Source: Puccinellia tenuiflora | Taxonomy: Eukaryota; Streptophyta; Magnoliopsida; Poales; Poaceae | Length of the DNA stretch: 64,000 nt | Direction of reading: 5' to 3' | Assembly: GCA_012064385.1 (NCBI GenBank) | Contig: QRDG01001387.1 | Coordinates: forward strand, 528,199 to 592,198 | In this document: positions 35,011 through 47,530 of the stretch, piece by piece | How the letters are laid out: the number at the start of each line of letters is the position of its first letter | Position numbering within the stretch: position 1 is the first letter of the stretch | Position numbers and translations under genes: made by a program | Notes under the pieces: generated by a model | The model's database searches: none | Seen by the model: only the letters and a program-made list of their open reading frames with translations | Told to the model about the DNA's origin: nothing

Positions 35011-37410
35011 AAGTGCCTCTAAAAAATAGATTTTTACAGACTGTCCAGTTTTGACAGATTCTGCCTTTATTTGTGTTTGCCTCTTTTATTAACGTCATTA
35101 GTGGTACTTTGTGGAAGGAGTGCCACCTTTGAGGCTTAGTAAACAGTAGCTAATGCTAAATCAAGTTTGTGCAATTTGTCTTAGTGGAACCCAAGTGAAT
35201 TTTGTTTTATTTGAACTAACCCTCTAATCAGTTTATGAGAAGTTTTGTGTGAAGAGAGTTTTTTAGGTTCCATGAGGGAAGATGATGAAAGAAATTGAAG
35301 GATCGACAAAAGGGATCGACAAAAGGGATCGACAAAAGCACAAGCTTGGGGATGCCCCCATGGCATCCCCCTGTACATTCAAGAATTCTCAGGCATCTAA
35401 GATTGGGGATGCCTTGGATGCCCAAGGCATCCCCTCTTCTTCATCGACAACCATCAGCTCGTCTCCGCCGAAACTATGTTTTTATCACTTCACATATTAT
35501 ATGCTATTCTTGTCGCGTCTTTTTTTATTTCAGTTTCAGTTTGTTTTAGTTTGTTTGCTGGTCATGTACTTTGTTGGATCCTAGCTATCTTGTGTGGGAG
35601 AGAGACACACTCCTCTTTTTCATTAGAATACTCCTTTGCTTCACTTATATTTTGTTGAGTATTCTTAGCTTTGTTTTTCTTATAAGCTCTTGTGCTTCGC
35701 TTATATATTTTTAAGAGCTGTTAGTTGTTTTTATTAGACTCTCTTATGCTTCACTTATATTTGTTTAGAGAGTTGTTTATGGTTGCTTGCTTGATTTTTT
35801 GGAATGATAAAAATGTCGTGCATGTGGTAATGGTATGATGAAAAACTTGCATAGTCTTGTAGATCTTCATGTTTGAATAACTTGAAACTTGCCAATTGTT
35901 TTGAGATGTTAAGTGAATTAATGTTTAAACTTGCTGGTTATTTAAGTTAAGGCTCATTAGTGAAGAACTACCGTTAAAGCTTGAATTTATAAAGTTTCTT
36001 CATACTTGCAAGTTTGATAGTCAAGTATTTTCATGAAATGAAAGTTTGGTTAACAAGGAAGACAGTGTAGAGTTTTTGTGTTTATGCTTAATGTATGTTC
36101 TATATTAATTCTTGTTTCAGTTGCTGGTGCTTGTTTGCTTTGATATCCTTTGCTAGCCAAAAACTCTGTACTGAGTAGGAATGCTGCTCGTGCATCCAAA
36201 CTCCTTGAACCAAAATATATTTCCATCAGTGTCCACCATACCTACCTATACATGGTATTTCGTGCCATTCCAAGTAAATTTGTCATGTGCTACCTTTAAA
36301 CCTTCAAAATACTNTTGCTAGCCAAAAACTCTGTACTAAGCGGGAATGCTGCTCGTGCATCCAAACTCCTTGAGCCAAATATCTTTCCAGCAGTGTCCAC
36401 CATACCAACCTATGCATGGTATTTCATGCCATTCCAAGTAAATTTATCATGTGCTACCATTAAACCTTTAAAATGCTCCTTTTGTGTCTCTATTTTTAAC
36501 TCATAAGGAAGTAGTAAGGAAGTTTGTTATATCCTGTGTCAAGCAAGTTCATTTCCCCCCTTTCACCTGATGAGAATGGATTATGTGCTCATTTAAATTT
36601 GCCGAGAGGTGGCCAAGGGTTCCCAGCCCACAAAATATAAATTCAACCTTCATTAGTATCTCCTTCACACAGTGCAACCTGAGAAATCAGTCAAACATTG
36701 GCTAGTGATAAACAAACGAGAAAGAGGAATGTTCTCGTTCCTCTATGGGAGCCGGTCTCACAAGTCTAAAGCCTTGCTTGGTACGGGGGACTAACGGATT
36801 TCTTTGTTGTGGATTAGTTGACGAAAGCATGCATATCTCAAAATTGTTTTACTTCTGTTTCATAAAAAAATAAAAAGCTCTAGTACATGATTAATCCCTG
36901 CTTCCCTCTGCGAAGGGCCTTTCTTTTACTTTATGTTGAGTCAGTTTTCCTTTTCTCTTTATCTACTCAAAGCAAGCTTGCAACACTGACTCTGGGTGCA
37001 GTTGATTATATTGCATCTTTATGCTTAAGCATGATTCTTTATGTTGACTTTATCTATAAGATAAGCATGTTGAAAGTTGAAGCAATGCTGAAACTTGCAT
37101 CTTCCTTTGTGTTGACTTCAAACACTTTTGACAAGAAAATATTACCTTGAGAACTTATATGTTATGTCAATATTTATGCTTTCATGTCTCCAAAGTACTA
37201 TTCATTAAAATGTTTTGCTTAGATGATGCAACTTGTTTACTCATTGTTTGCTTTATATCAACTATAGACAATTATTTTGGATCACCTTATTACATCATGT
37301 GTTTTACATTACTATCTTGATCAAGATTGTGTTGGTAGCATGTCACATCAAAAATTATTTGGTTATCACTTACCTACTCGAGTACGAGTAGGAGTAAAGC
37401 TTGGGGATGC
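35011..37410 (+). other. Non-coding 3' internal domain of a gypsy element (family B)
   Basis: The sequence has the AAGCTTGGGGATGCC / GGCATCCCC words typical of the non-coding 3' region of Triticeae gypsy elements, and three tandem copies of GGATCGACAAAA at 35300-35337. It ends with a purine-rich tract, GGAGTAAAGCTTGGGGATGC, next to the LTR at 37411. The last 200 bp are homologous to 49917-50140 on the other strand. No coding capacity is left. A tandem duplication with an ambiguous base lies at 36151-36480. Confidence 0.7.
36151..36480. repeat. 165-bp tandem duplication with an N at the junction
   Basis: TGCTAGCCAAAAACTCTGTA begins at 36151 and again at 36316. The two copies run in parallel through CATCCAAACTCCTTGA, TGTCCACCATACC and CATTCCAAGTAAATTT. 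They differ at a modest number of sites. The only ambiguous base of the window, N at 36314, sits at the boundary. Confidence 0.9.
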
Positions 37411-39075
37411 TGATACGTGTCAAACGTATCGATAACTTTCAATTGTTCCATGCTTGTTTTATACCATTACCACTTGTTTTTATATTAATTTTATGATTTA
37501 TTTGGGCTAACCTATTAATAGTTGCAAAAGTGCACAATGTTCTTGTTTTGTACATTGATGTGTAGAAATCACTTGGAAATTGATAAAAACGCAAAAGGAG
37601 CCTTGTTGGAATTGGACTCTGACTTTACTGAAATCTATCAATCCATAAGATTTCAGAGATCGTCAGTTTAACCACTGAAGACGACGTCAAATAAAAAATC
37701 ACTCTTCGCGAAAGTTGTGGGGAATTTCCGTAGCTTTCCTTTAAGCCCAAGAACAGCCCAATCCGAGGTCCGAGGCGCTCTTTGGACCTGATTTACTGGA
37801 GGCCGCGGCTGGGGGCCGCCCCTGCCCGTCGGGAACCGCCTCATGATGCCCTTTGGACTATTTATTCATCGCGAGGAAAAAACCCTAACCCCCAAAGGAT
37901 TTTCCCAAAAACGCAACAGAGCTCCGCCCCCATCGCCGACAAGTTTCGGGAGTTAGATTGATCCTGTTCCGGTACCCTGCCGGGACGGGGATCGACCTCT
38001 GGAAGCCATCTCCATCAACACCGCAGCTTCCCGCGATGAGGAGGGAGTAGTCCCTCGTCGGGGCTGAGGCTTGTACAAGTAGCTATGTGGTTATCTCTTT
38101 CTCCCATGATGTGATCTTCGTTGTGATCATGAGCTTTGTTGATATAGTTGAATACATGATGTTTCCCTTTATGTAATGGATATGTTGTTACTCAAGTGGT
38201 GTTATCTAGTATGAGTTCGGGAGTCACCGTTGTGATCACGGTGCCACGGTGACAGTGCGGGTGCCGTGTGTGACTCTATGATAATAGCTTAGAGGGATCT
38301 TCATCATGAGTTTGTTCTTTATTATTGTTGGGTTGAATAGATCATGAGTTTTCTTGATGCTTGTGTTTAGTATAATCTCCATGGTGCGAAAGTGACAGCG
38401 CGCGTGCCGTGGATGTATTAGAAAGAGACTATTCAAGAGATAGGTTGTGGTGTTTGTTAGTACTATCTTTGGATGATGAAAGTGACAGCGTGCATTGTCC
38501 CTATATGTGGAATACGAACTTTAAGGTATGCTTTTGTAGCCCTATGCGATTCTCATCCTATTTAGATCCACAAAAAAATGATCTCCAAGTAATGTCTACC
38601 TTGCATATCATGTGTTCAATTATGTTAATGATGTTGAGAGTTGCCACTAGTGAAAGTATGAAGGCTAGGCCTTGTTTCCAAGCATTGAATCACCGTTTCT
38701 AGCCACTTTTGTCACTTGTTCGCTTGCTGCCATTTTTATTACAGAATTACAAAATCACCTTTTACCATCCATATCAGTTGCATTTTACTATCTCTTCGCT
38801 GAACTAGTGCACCTATTCAACTAACAATTGTATTAGGTGTGTTGGGGACACAAGAGACTTATTGTATCTTAATTGCAGGGTTGCTTGAGAGGGATACATT
38901 CAACCTACGCATCCCTGAGTTCGATAAACCCTGGGTTACTCACTTAAGGGAAATTTGTTGTTATCCTCAAACCTCTGCGCTTGGAGGCCCAACAAGTCTA
39001 CAAGAATAGAAGCGTGTAGTAGACATCACATAACAATCCTTGAGTGAGGTATGAGTTAAATAGCTACTCTCATCA
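37411..39075 (+). repeat. Gypsy LTR, family B, 1665 bp (3' LTR of a truncated element)
   Basis: It runs from TGATACGTGTCAAACGTATC to GCTACTCTCATCA and follows a polypurine tract, so it is a 3' LTR. It resembles family A in layout but differs strongly in sequence. The right flank (39076 onward, GAAGG...) is minus-strand gag sequence of the family A element, so this element inserted into that gag. Its own 5' part is missing. Confidence 0.82.
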
Positions 39076-39122
39076 GAAGGTCGGCATGGGTAGCTACTCC
39101 ATTCTTCCTCCTTTTGTTCGTC
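39076..39122 (-). pseudogene. Continuation of the split family A gag
   Basis: On the minus strand these bases read (ES)DEQKEEEWSSYPCRPSD and join in frame to the gag remnant at 47531-47824 when the CACTA element and one GTC target copy are removed. The far end is cut by the LTR at 37411-39075. Confidence 0.72.
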
Positions 39123-40422
39123 CACTACAAGAAATATGCTGACTGGTGACCCTCCATTTTGGTCACTAGAAGGTCACATAGTTCCATTCATGACCCCTTC
39201 GTGACCAAAAATCGATGGTCACATACCAGGCGACTAAAACGGTCGATCATGACCTTTTTAGTGAAATAGTCATAACCGTCTATGACCAAATCAGAGGGTC
39301 ATAATTCTATGACCAATTATTTTGGTCATTGGCCATCCGACCAGTCCACGTCAGATCCTATGTGGCCAATCCTACGTGGCGAAATTGTGACCAATTTAAA
39401 AAGTCATAGATCTAAATCAGCCCAATCCACGGTGGTCATCCAAATGGGCCAAGCCCAATAATTTAGCCCATTTACATTTCTTACATGTCAATTTTCAAAT
39501 GGGCCAACCATTTTTATATCCTGTACCCCCGGCCCTATACAGTTGATTTTCTGTTATTTAGGCCTGTTACAGTCCATTTGAGGCTGGTCCCACTCGTCAG
39601 GTCATCCAATTAGGTTCCACTTGCCAGGCCCTGTTACAGTCCATTTGATTATTCTGTTATTTAGTTTATTTTTTTTCATTTGAAAAGAAGGCCCCACTGA
39701 TGGGTCCCAGTTATCAGGTGTGCTATTTTGGTCCCACACACATTAGGTCCATTTGTGCAAATACATATAATTGGTTTCAAACGGAGCCAATAATGCATAA
39801 TATTTCTTACAACAGCCAAACAAAGTACTTTACAATCATGCACAATACAAATCTGGCATTCAACTACAAAAATACAACTAACTAGCACCAATGAGCTATA
39901 ACACATTTACGTGTGAGGGTTTTCCTCGGGGTTCTTCTTCCGGGAGCTCTTGTACACCCAACTTTTGAAGAATGAATGAAAAATCTGCAAATAATAAAAA
40001 TGAAAAGTTAGGAACAAAATCAACTGAATCCGTGCATATAACGTTCTCATAACAATGAAAAAATGCTGCAGAATTTTACACTAACAAGAAACAGTGCGTA
40101 TAACATTCTCATAACAGAGAAAGCTGAGATATTTTCGCAAATGTGTACTAGCCCAGTGCAAGATAACATAACTAAGTCAAAGTTATTCAGATTTACCCAA
40201 CAGAAACTCCATATCTAGTTAAGGTGCCAAACTGGGAGAAACTAAAGGGTCATATCATACGCGTTTAGGACCAATCAGCTCACCTAGATATGGCACCTTA
40301 AGCTATACAAGCACACTACAAAATCTACAAGGTTGTTGTTATGTAGAATGTGTGTCACATGATAGATCATCGAGCATAGGCCATCAAGCATGAGGCCCAA
40401 ATCTGTTCAACAAGGTAGATAC

Positions 40423-41895
40423 CTGACTTCATGTCAATGCGATGAATGGGGCTAAAGTTGAACATCTCGTCCGCATCTTCATTGACGCTGGACGTTGCAG
40501 GTCCTTGTACATTTAGAAATCTACCATGAATTCATGTCGGCGTCAGTGAGGAAGACCTACACAAAAAGGATCCAATATATTATTAGCAGCAAAAATTGCT
40601 AAAAAAAGGTGCTCCGAACAAGCAAAAAGAAGCATAGCTATCAGTGAATTTCCCCTTTAGAACAGGGCAAATGCACCAGTTTTCTAAACTAGCCGGGAAC
40701 AAAGACGACAAAAGATATAACATACCCTGGGACAGTCAAAGACGGTGAAAGGATGATCTGCTTTTTCTTTGACACCTGAATGAGCATTTGATATCAAAAA
40801 ATAGCCTTTCAAAGGAAAAAAAAATAGTCTCAAATCATCCTACATAACACAAGCAATAAATCTGTTAGGAGAGAGTATACAGTCACCCATAGCATGCATA
40901 AAACAACTTGGATAACTTAATATTTACTAAAAATGACAGGTCACGTTTCAAGTAGAAACCACTAATGAAGCATCCAACAAATTTAACTGATGTCAACTTA
41001 ACTAATTCCAAATGAGTCTTGTACGGTACAATATACATGATTGCTCCAAGATCAAGCTTATTCAGGCAACAAAGGTACAGAGGACCATAATGGACTAATA
41101 GATACAAATCGACCAACAAAAATTCCAGTACAAGCTAATGCACAAAAATATTCAACATTCCTCATAAGCATGCTGAATTAATCATTTAATCCCAACGTTT
41201 GGGTACCACGGTACATAACTCACACAATAACAGATAAGAAAGGATTGCACAGGCGAAATGGTACTAACCAGGCATAGTTGTTCCAACCTGTAGCTCTTGT
41301 AAAAGAGATGAGACTCCGGAAATGACAGCTGCAGGCAATATATGCTAGCAATTAACCACAACAACTACAACAGCAGAGGAAATCATGAATGCGTAAAATG
41401 CATAAATGGTTCTTCAGATCAACTTTAAAGCTAGCAGCAATTGTATAAGAGTATCTGCAATTGTATATGTTCTGCCGGTTGCACTTTATTAAACTGAGCC
41501 AATTATTATTGCAGCTGCAAGCAGTGCTCCTAGTATATCCTCATCATTAACGTCAAACAATTCTGAATGTAAGTAGAAGAAGCACAGTCTATGCATGAGC
41601 AATCAGTTCATAATAGAAGTAACAGATACAAATGTTCATATTGTTTTCAAGGATCTTAACTGTGTATCCAAGGATCACTTCATATTGTTTTCCCAAGAGC
41701 AATCACGCCTTGCTACTGCAGACAGAATAACTGGGTACAGTTGAGTTGGTTCCACATAACTTACCCACCAGAAGTGGAGCCTGCCGCCTCATCCTTGGCA
41801 ACGGCGTCGCGGACCGCCACCAGCACGCCCAGCGCTCCTGCAGAGCCCGACCTCCTCGCGACCTGCACGCTCCTCGCCACTACGCGAGGTCAATC
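40423..41895 (-). pseudogene. Captured multi-exon gene fragment inside the CACTA element
   Basis: The minus strand shows exon-like segments with correct splice borders and one continuous frame. A first segment ends at 41769 (SVQVARRSG... to AGSTS, donor TCTG|GTGGGTAAG). Exon 41269-41328 is bounded by CTGCAG and GTTAGT (AVISGVSSLLQELQVGTTMP). Exon 40726-40775 is bounded by TTCAG and GTATGT (VKEKADHPFTVFDCPR). Phases 1 and 1 agree across these three. Further down, 40423-40556 reads NVQGPATSSVNEDADEMF and SPIHRIDMKS before a GTATCT donor, but with an in-frame stop or frame change near 40525. I do not recognise the protein. It is probably a transduplicated host gene piece. Confidence 0.6.
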
Positions 41896-42234
41896 ATCAG
41901 CCGCGTCGCATAATCGAAGAGCGCGAGCGCGCGCAGAGGTGAGGGAGTTAAGCGCGTACCTAGGGGGGATTGTAGATCGATCCGTACCTAGCGGGTGGAC
42001 GTGGACGGCAAGCTGACTCGTGGAGACGCCTTGACGGGGTCATCTTGTTGGGGAGGAGGGGATCCAGCGGCTGGGAGTCCGAATGAGCCGCCGGATCTGG
42101 CAAGGCGGGAGACCTGGCGATACATGAAATTTGGGTCGTTTGATGGAAGCCCATCTGGACGGCTGAGATCTACTTCTACGGGGTGATCCGTGGGTAGCTC
42201 TATTCTCTCTTCTGACTGGCTAGATCTTCTGAAA

Positions 42235-43592
42235 CCGGCATAACTGATTCACAAATAATTTTAAAAATGGAAAACCTCCACATTGTGTCATTTTTAGGTA
42301 CGCAAGTATATATTTTATCATTATATGTGTCCTAGTATCTATAAAAAATCATAAACTTGGATAAAGACAATTTTCTTAAGAAAGTGTTCTTAGAAATGAG
42401 GTATCATCTATGAAGATTCATGGCTTTAGAGCCAAACGACGAATGTTATGTCCACATTCATGGTATAGTTTGCTTAAATATGCCCGTATTGGGCACAAAC
42501 ATGTATCTTGGAACCGTGAACAATTTTGCCGAAGAAACTTTTCATTTTCCTTTCACGAAAAAATCATTTTTCTATTTCCGAATGCGAAAACTAGGTTATT
42601 TTGTAAAGCAACTACCAAAAATATGTCGTAAAATAGGAGCGCTACATTATTTGAAAATACTAGACCACATGTATTTACAAATAACCAAATGGTTGTGTGT
42701 CAAACAGTTTCCATCTATCTCTCATAAAAAAGACAAATTCATGTCGATTCAGTTGGAACGGGGTCAAATTTGAACTACAAGTGCCTCGTAGTTTTCTCAT
42801 GATTTTTTGCAAAAATCATATTTAGGTACACAAGTACCTATTTCATCAGAGATATAACAAAAGTTTTGCAAGATTTAACCCCTAGATACGAACGGTCATG
42901 TCCCCCGAGTTGAGCGTATTTTGAAATCGGCATACGAAATTCAAAGAAATTTAAATAAATGGAAAACCTTCGTGTGGTGTCATTTTATGTGTCCTAGTAT
43001 CCATCAAAAATAATAAACTTGGAATAAGGCAATTTTCTTAAGAAAGTGTTCTCAGAAATGAGGTATCATCTATGAAGATTCATGGCTTTAGGGCCAAATG
43101 ACGAATGTCATGTCCACATTCATGGTATAGTTTGCTTAAATATGCCCGTATTGGGCGCAAACATGTATCTTGGAACCGTGAACAATGTTGCCGAAGAAAC
43201 TTTTCATTTTCCTTTCACGAAAAAATCATTTTTCTATTTCCGAATGCGAAAACTGGGTTATTTTGTGAAGCAACTAACAAAAATATGTCAGAAAATAGGA
43301 GCGCTACATTATTTGAAAATACTAGACCACATGTATTTACAAATAACCAAATGGTTGTGTGTCAAACAGTCTCCATCTATCTCTTGTAAAAAAGACAAAT
43401 TCATGCCGATTCAGTTGGAACGGGGTCAAATTTGAACTACAGGTGCCTCGTAGTTTTATCATGATTTTTTGCAAAAATCGTATTTAGGTACACAAGTACC
43501 TATTTCATCAGAGATATGACAAAAGTTTTGCAAGATTTAACCCCTAGAAACAAACGGTCATGTCCCCCGAGTTGAGCGCATTTTTAAATCGG
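42235..43592. repeat. Two tandem copies of a ~670-690-bp unit
   Basis: The unit from CGGCAT...AAATGGAAAACCT through GAAGATTCATGGCTTTAG and TTGAACTACA.GTGCCTCGTAG to GAGTTGAGCG.ATTTT occurs at 42235-42927 and again at 42928-43592 with few changes. A third, diverged and partial copy of its last ~200 bp is at 45577-45780. The parallel open frames at 42420-42773 and 43082-43435 are copies of one another. Their similarity reflects the recent duplication and is no evidence for a gene. Confidence 0.88.
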
Positions 43593-43874
43593 CATATGAA
43601 ATTAGAGGCCTCCCGTCAAGATGGGTCCCACCTCAACGACCTTATAATATGGTCGTAATCGATCACAAAAAAAGGTCGTAGACCATGCCTCCAATTCTAT
43701 GACCATCTCGTCTAATAAAGTTATGACTTTTTAGATAAAAAGGTCGTAATTTATTAGGACCTTTTCCTCTCCCAAACGTCTTATGACCAATGAACTCAAA
43801 ATAGTCATAAATTTATGACCAATTTTTCCATGGTCATTATCAGAAAGTCATAAATCAACACATTTCTTGTAGTG
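43593..43874. mobile_element. Internal CACTA right end
   Basis: The subterminal array of GGTCGTA / TATGACC words ends with CACATTTCTTGTAGTG at 43874, the same terminus type as 47530. The following triplet is TTA and does not match the GTC left of 39123. It may be the end of a second element whose left part was lost, or a duplicated end of the same element. Confidence 0.7.
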
Positions 43875-45257
43875 TTAGCTTTCAACGGAGAAATCCAACG
43901 AAAGGAATAAGTTAATTTGCTTTTAGCCAAATCTACAAATTGATTAACTAAATACTGACATGATGTATAACTTGCGGTACGACAAGTCTACAGATGCGAG
44001 GACCACTATATTTTCCGTTATGCTTGATGGCGCCAAAGACTCTTTATTTCTCCGTGAAAAAAGACTTGTGCTTATGTTTGTTTGAGTGTATGAATCATAT
44101 GTTTTAACTGTAATCTTTTTCACCTGACACTTACTTGATTTATTAAAATAGAACAACGAGAGAGAACCATCCAAATACATAAGGACGGTCATTTGTAGTG
44201 CATCATATTCATATATAAGGGCTGGAAAATACCACAGATACTAACACTAGAACAACACTTCTTCACTGTGTATCTCTAGCTACAATGCAAGAGAAGAACG
44301 TGAACAACTTAAGAAAGTCGATCTAAACTTCTACATGTTTCAGAAAATTCTACATATTACATGCAATTTCTACATGTTGATTACAGGTGATGGATTTGAA
44401 TATAAGAACATTCAGGTCAGGTTTTTTCCAAATACATGTCTTGCTACTTCTTAAAACGCCCGTGTAACCTGGTTTGTTATAGTAAGACTTTAAGGGCAAA
44501 GCAAAGTCATATACAGGTTACTGAAATTACAAGGGAACAGTCATATAAACATCTCAGATACATGACAGCCTGTTTGGCATAGTTATAAAAACATAAGTTT
44601 TGGCACAAGCACCTTGTTGTATACATAAACAAAAACGGCTAGCAGTATCGATTGATTTTTCTCGAATTAAACTTTCGAGTCGAGTACGAGTACACAGATT
44701 TTTTTTAGCACAACATGTATGTTGATTCAGCATCACCTACTCACAACACCAAAAAATAATCATGTCCATACGATGCCTTTGCCTTTCATGGCTAAGCTCC
44801 TTTTGCACTAGAATATGTATGAAAATTAAGCAGGACCAATCATCTATACATAACTCTAACAAGATACATACACTCAAGTACTAGCTAACCAAATAGGATA
44901 TTGTCAATTGTTGTAAAATAAACAGTAGGTCAGCAATAATAAGAGACCAAGAGCATTAATTCTAAGCATTATAGTGAGCTTTAGAAATTAATATATGTTT
45001 AGCTCGCACATTCTAGCAGTCTAAAAAGACAGAAATATGATACTGTCAACATTGTACAAACTGGAAAATGTCATTGACTGTTACAAATTAAAATTTGCAG
45101 AAACTAGACAACATGATTGTTCTAAACATAATACAGGTAGTAATAAAACTGAAAGTGACCTATAGAAGTATGAACATCTAGCAAGAGCTCTTGAGATCCA
45201 CATGGCATGGCATATACCAATTTCTAACACGTAGACACAAATGGATATGGGTGGTAG
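43875..45257. other. AT-rich interior of the composite CACTA element
   Basis: No supported gene or end structure. It may be introns or flank of the gene captured at 45258-45532. Confidence 0.4.
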
Positions 45258-45532
45258 GTACTTGCCTTTCCAGTCCAGCGGTGTTCCAGACCTTGTCGTC
45301 AAAGTGGACGCAGTGGGTGGCCGATGGTGGACTTGGATTCAAGACTGGCTGTGCTCATGCGCTCCACCAAACGGAAGACATGTGCATGAAGTATGAATCA
45401 TGATTTGAGATATGCTTGCGGTTCAGAAAGAAAGAGAGGAATGTACTCGCGGTGGCTCGACATGAAGATGGGAGACTTCTCGGAGACGACGTCGAGGACG
45501 AACGCGCGGCCGGAGGATTCAGGATCGTCCAT
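45258..45532 (-). pseudogene. Second captured gene fragment in the CACTA element
   Basis: On the minus strand an ATG at 45532 opens a 44-codon frame (MDDPESSGRAFVLDVVSEKS, SSHREYIPLFLSEP) that looks like a first coding exon. A second segment at 45258-45355 lies between GCACAG and a GC-type donor AAAG|GCAAGT and reads PSATHCVHFDDKVWNTAGLE. Codon-like composition and splice-like borders suggest captured exons. The two do not join in an obvious way, and I do not recognise the protein. Confidence 0.42.
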
Positions 45533-46454
45533 CACTGCAGCGCAGGAACGTGCGGCCAGGGCGGCGGATCTGCCGATTCGGTTGGAACCAGGTCAAATTT
45601 GAACTACAGCTGCCTCGTAGTTTACTCGTAATTTTTTGAAAAAATCATTTTTAGGTGCACAACTATCTATTTCATCAGAGATACACCAATAGTTTCGCAA
45701 GATTCAACCCCTCGCTAAGAACGGTCGTGTCGTCAATTTTGACCGCATTTTGAAATCGGCATAAAGAATTCAAAAAAATCAAAATAATGGACACGAGTGT
45801 GTGAAATATGGCCTCATTCCGACAAACTATGCTATGTTAAAGGCTATACCCTAGCTCATTTGAGTCGAAAGCCATTTCATGTGATAGGTCACATTAAAGG
45901 ATTCTAGGTGAAGGTTTACCATTTTTATTTTTTATTTGAATTAGTCGTGCCTAATTGTATTTCAAAAAATACCATCACATAATTTAAAACCCAAAGTTTA
46001 TAAGTGTATATTTTCATTTCATCATGACATAATTTTAAAATCCAGCATTTTTAGTCATGCATTTGAATTTGAAAGAATAATCCCAAAATTGTATTTCAAA
46101 TTCTTCAAAACCCTATGTAAAGCAATATATAAGATTAGTGGTATATTTTATGTTGACTAAAAACAGTCCTTTATAGTCTATGAGGACAAAGGACATATTT
46201 ACAAAGTTTACAAAATTTATTTGGTTGAAATTAGAGTTCAAAATCAAAAGTTATAAAAGAAGCCAAGAAAAAAAGTGAACATCCCGACTCACCGCGCCGG
46301 CCGAGTAAAAACAGCCCACTAACAAGGCCCAAGCCCAGTAACCACCGCCTATGGCATAACTACAAATAATGTGCAGTATAGACACAAACTATTGGAGGTC
46401 CTTATGGTTACCTGCGCCACGGAGGAAGTGGAGGTCGCGGGTTCGATCCCTAGC

Positions 46455-46758
46455 TACGCATTTTTGTTGCATTATTGAGTAGCCGGGCGGGTGGGTCTCC
46501 CATGTCTCACATGGGTCCCAAATGGCAGGCGTGACGGGGTGGGTCCTACACGGCAGGCGGGATCCACAAGTCAGGACGGGGCGGATCCCACATGACAGGC
46601 TGGTCTGCGCATTTTTGTTGCATTATTGAGTAGCCGGGCGGGTGGGTCTCCCATGTCTGACATGGGTCCCAAATGGCAGGCGTGACGGGGTGGGTCCTAC
46701 ACGGCAGGCGGGATCCACAAGTCAGGACAGGGCGGATCCCACATGACAGGCTGGTCGG
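46455..46758. repeat. 150-bp tandem duplication
   Basis: GCATTTTTGTTGCATTATTGAGTAGCCGGGCGG begins near 46457 and again near 46607, and both copies continue through CAAATGGCAGGCGTGACGGGG and CACAAGTCAGGAC.GGGCGG. The copies are nearly identical, so the event is recent. Confidence 0.85.
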
Positions 46759-47075
46759 GGCGGGTCCCACATGTCAAGTGGGCCCCACATATCAGGACTG
46801 GTGGGTCCCACATATCAGGCGAGTCGGGGCGGGTCCCACATGTCAGGCGGGGCGTGGCAGGACCCACATGTCAGGACGGGGCGGGTCCCACATGTCAGGC
46901 GGGGCGTGGCGGGTCCCACATGTCAGGCGGGTCGGGTGGGTCCTACATGCCAAGTGGGACGGGGCGGGACCCACATGTCAGGTGGGATGGGTGGGTCCAC
47001 ATGTCAGGCGGGACGAGGCGGGTCCCACATGTCATGACAGCTTATTATCTGGTCCCACGTGTCATACATACGGGT
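46759..47075. repeat. Minisatellite of GGGTCCCACATGTCAGGCGG-type units
   Basis: About a dozen imperfect units built on GGGTCCCACATGTCAGG with a variable GCGGG / CGTGGC spacer, roughly 20-30 bp each, in the subterminal part of the CACTA element. The plus-strand frames here consist of repeated SHMSGG / GPTCQ text and are artefacts of the repeat. Confidence 0.88.
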
Positions 47076-47530
47076 CCCACCGGTCAAGTTAGTCAAAGAG
47101 TCAATGTGTGCTTCTCCTTACAATGCGTCCCACTATTCAGATTAGTCAACAAGTCAACATGTGCTCCTCCTGTCAATGGGTCCCACCTTAGTGAGTTCAA
47201 ATTAATAACTGAGTAATGACACGTAAGCAAAAATGACACGTAAGCGCTCACACATAGGCAAAACTGCTGAGTTGGCTGTCAACTAATACGAATGACCATT
47301 TAAATTGGTCGTAATCGGCTGGAAAAAAGGTCGTAGGCTAGTGTTGTCTGAATTATGACCAATTCATGCTATGAGTCTATGACCTTTATGACAAATTTGG
47401 TCGTTATATTTTCGGGTTTGGACCCTCCAAAACAGTCTACGACCAATTAGTTGAAATTGGTCATAGATCTATGACCAATATTTTTAGGGTCACTGATAAA
47501 AGGTCACTAGTTGACATATTTCTTGTAGTG

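Larger units (their letters stand above)
39123..47530. mobile_element. Composite CACTA transposon, 8408 bp, with two right ends
   Basis: The left end is CACTACAAGAAATATG and the right end CATATTTCTTGTAGTG, with a 3-bp duplication GTC at 39120-39122 and 47531-47533. Collapsing the insert joins a gag reading frame, which confirms these borders. Subterminal regions are full of GGTCAT / ATGACC words (39150-39340, 43620-43860, 47285-47515), as in CACTA subterminal repeats. A second right end, CACATTTCTTGTAGTG, lies inside at 43859-43874. No transposase was found. The interior carries captured exons (40423-41895 and 45258-45532) and several tandem repeats. Confidence 0.85.

Noticed and set aside
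42420..43435. Two near-identical 117-aa frames that look like a small gene family
   Set aside because: They are the two copies of a tandem DNA repeat inside the CACTA element. No homologous domain was recognised and start contexts are not convincing.
46434..46455. GGTTCGATCCC, a tRNA B-box-like sequence
   Set aside because: No matching A box or cloverleaf upstream; at most a SINE-derived scrap within the CACTA element.
46673..47216. Repeat-rich proteins of 88-157 aa
   Set aside because: They are translations of a minisatellite in three frames.
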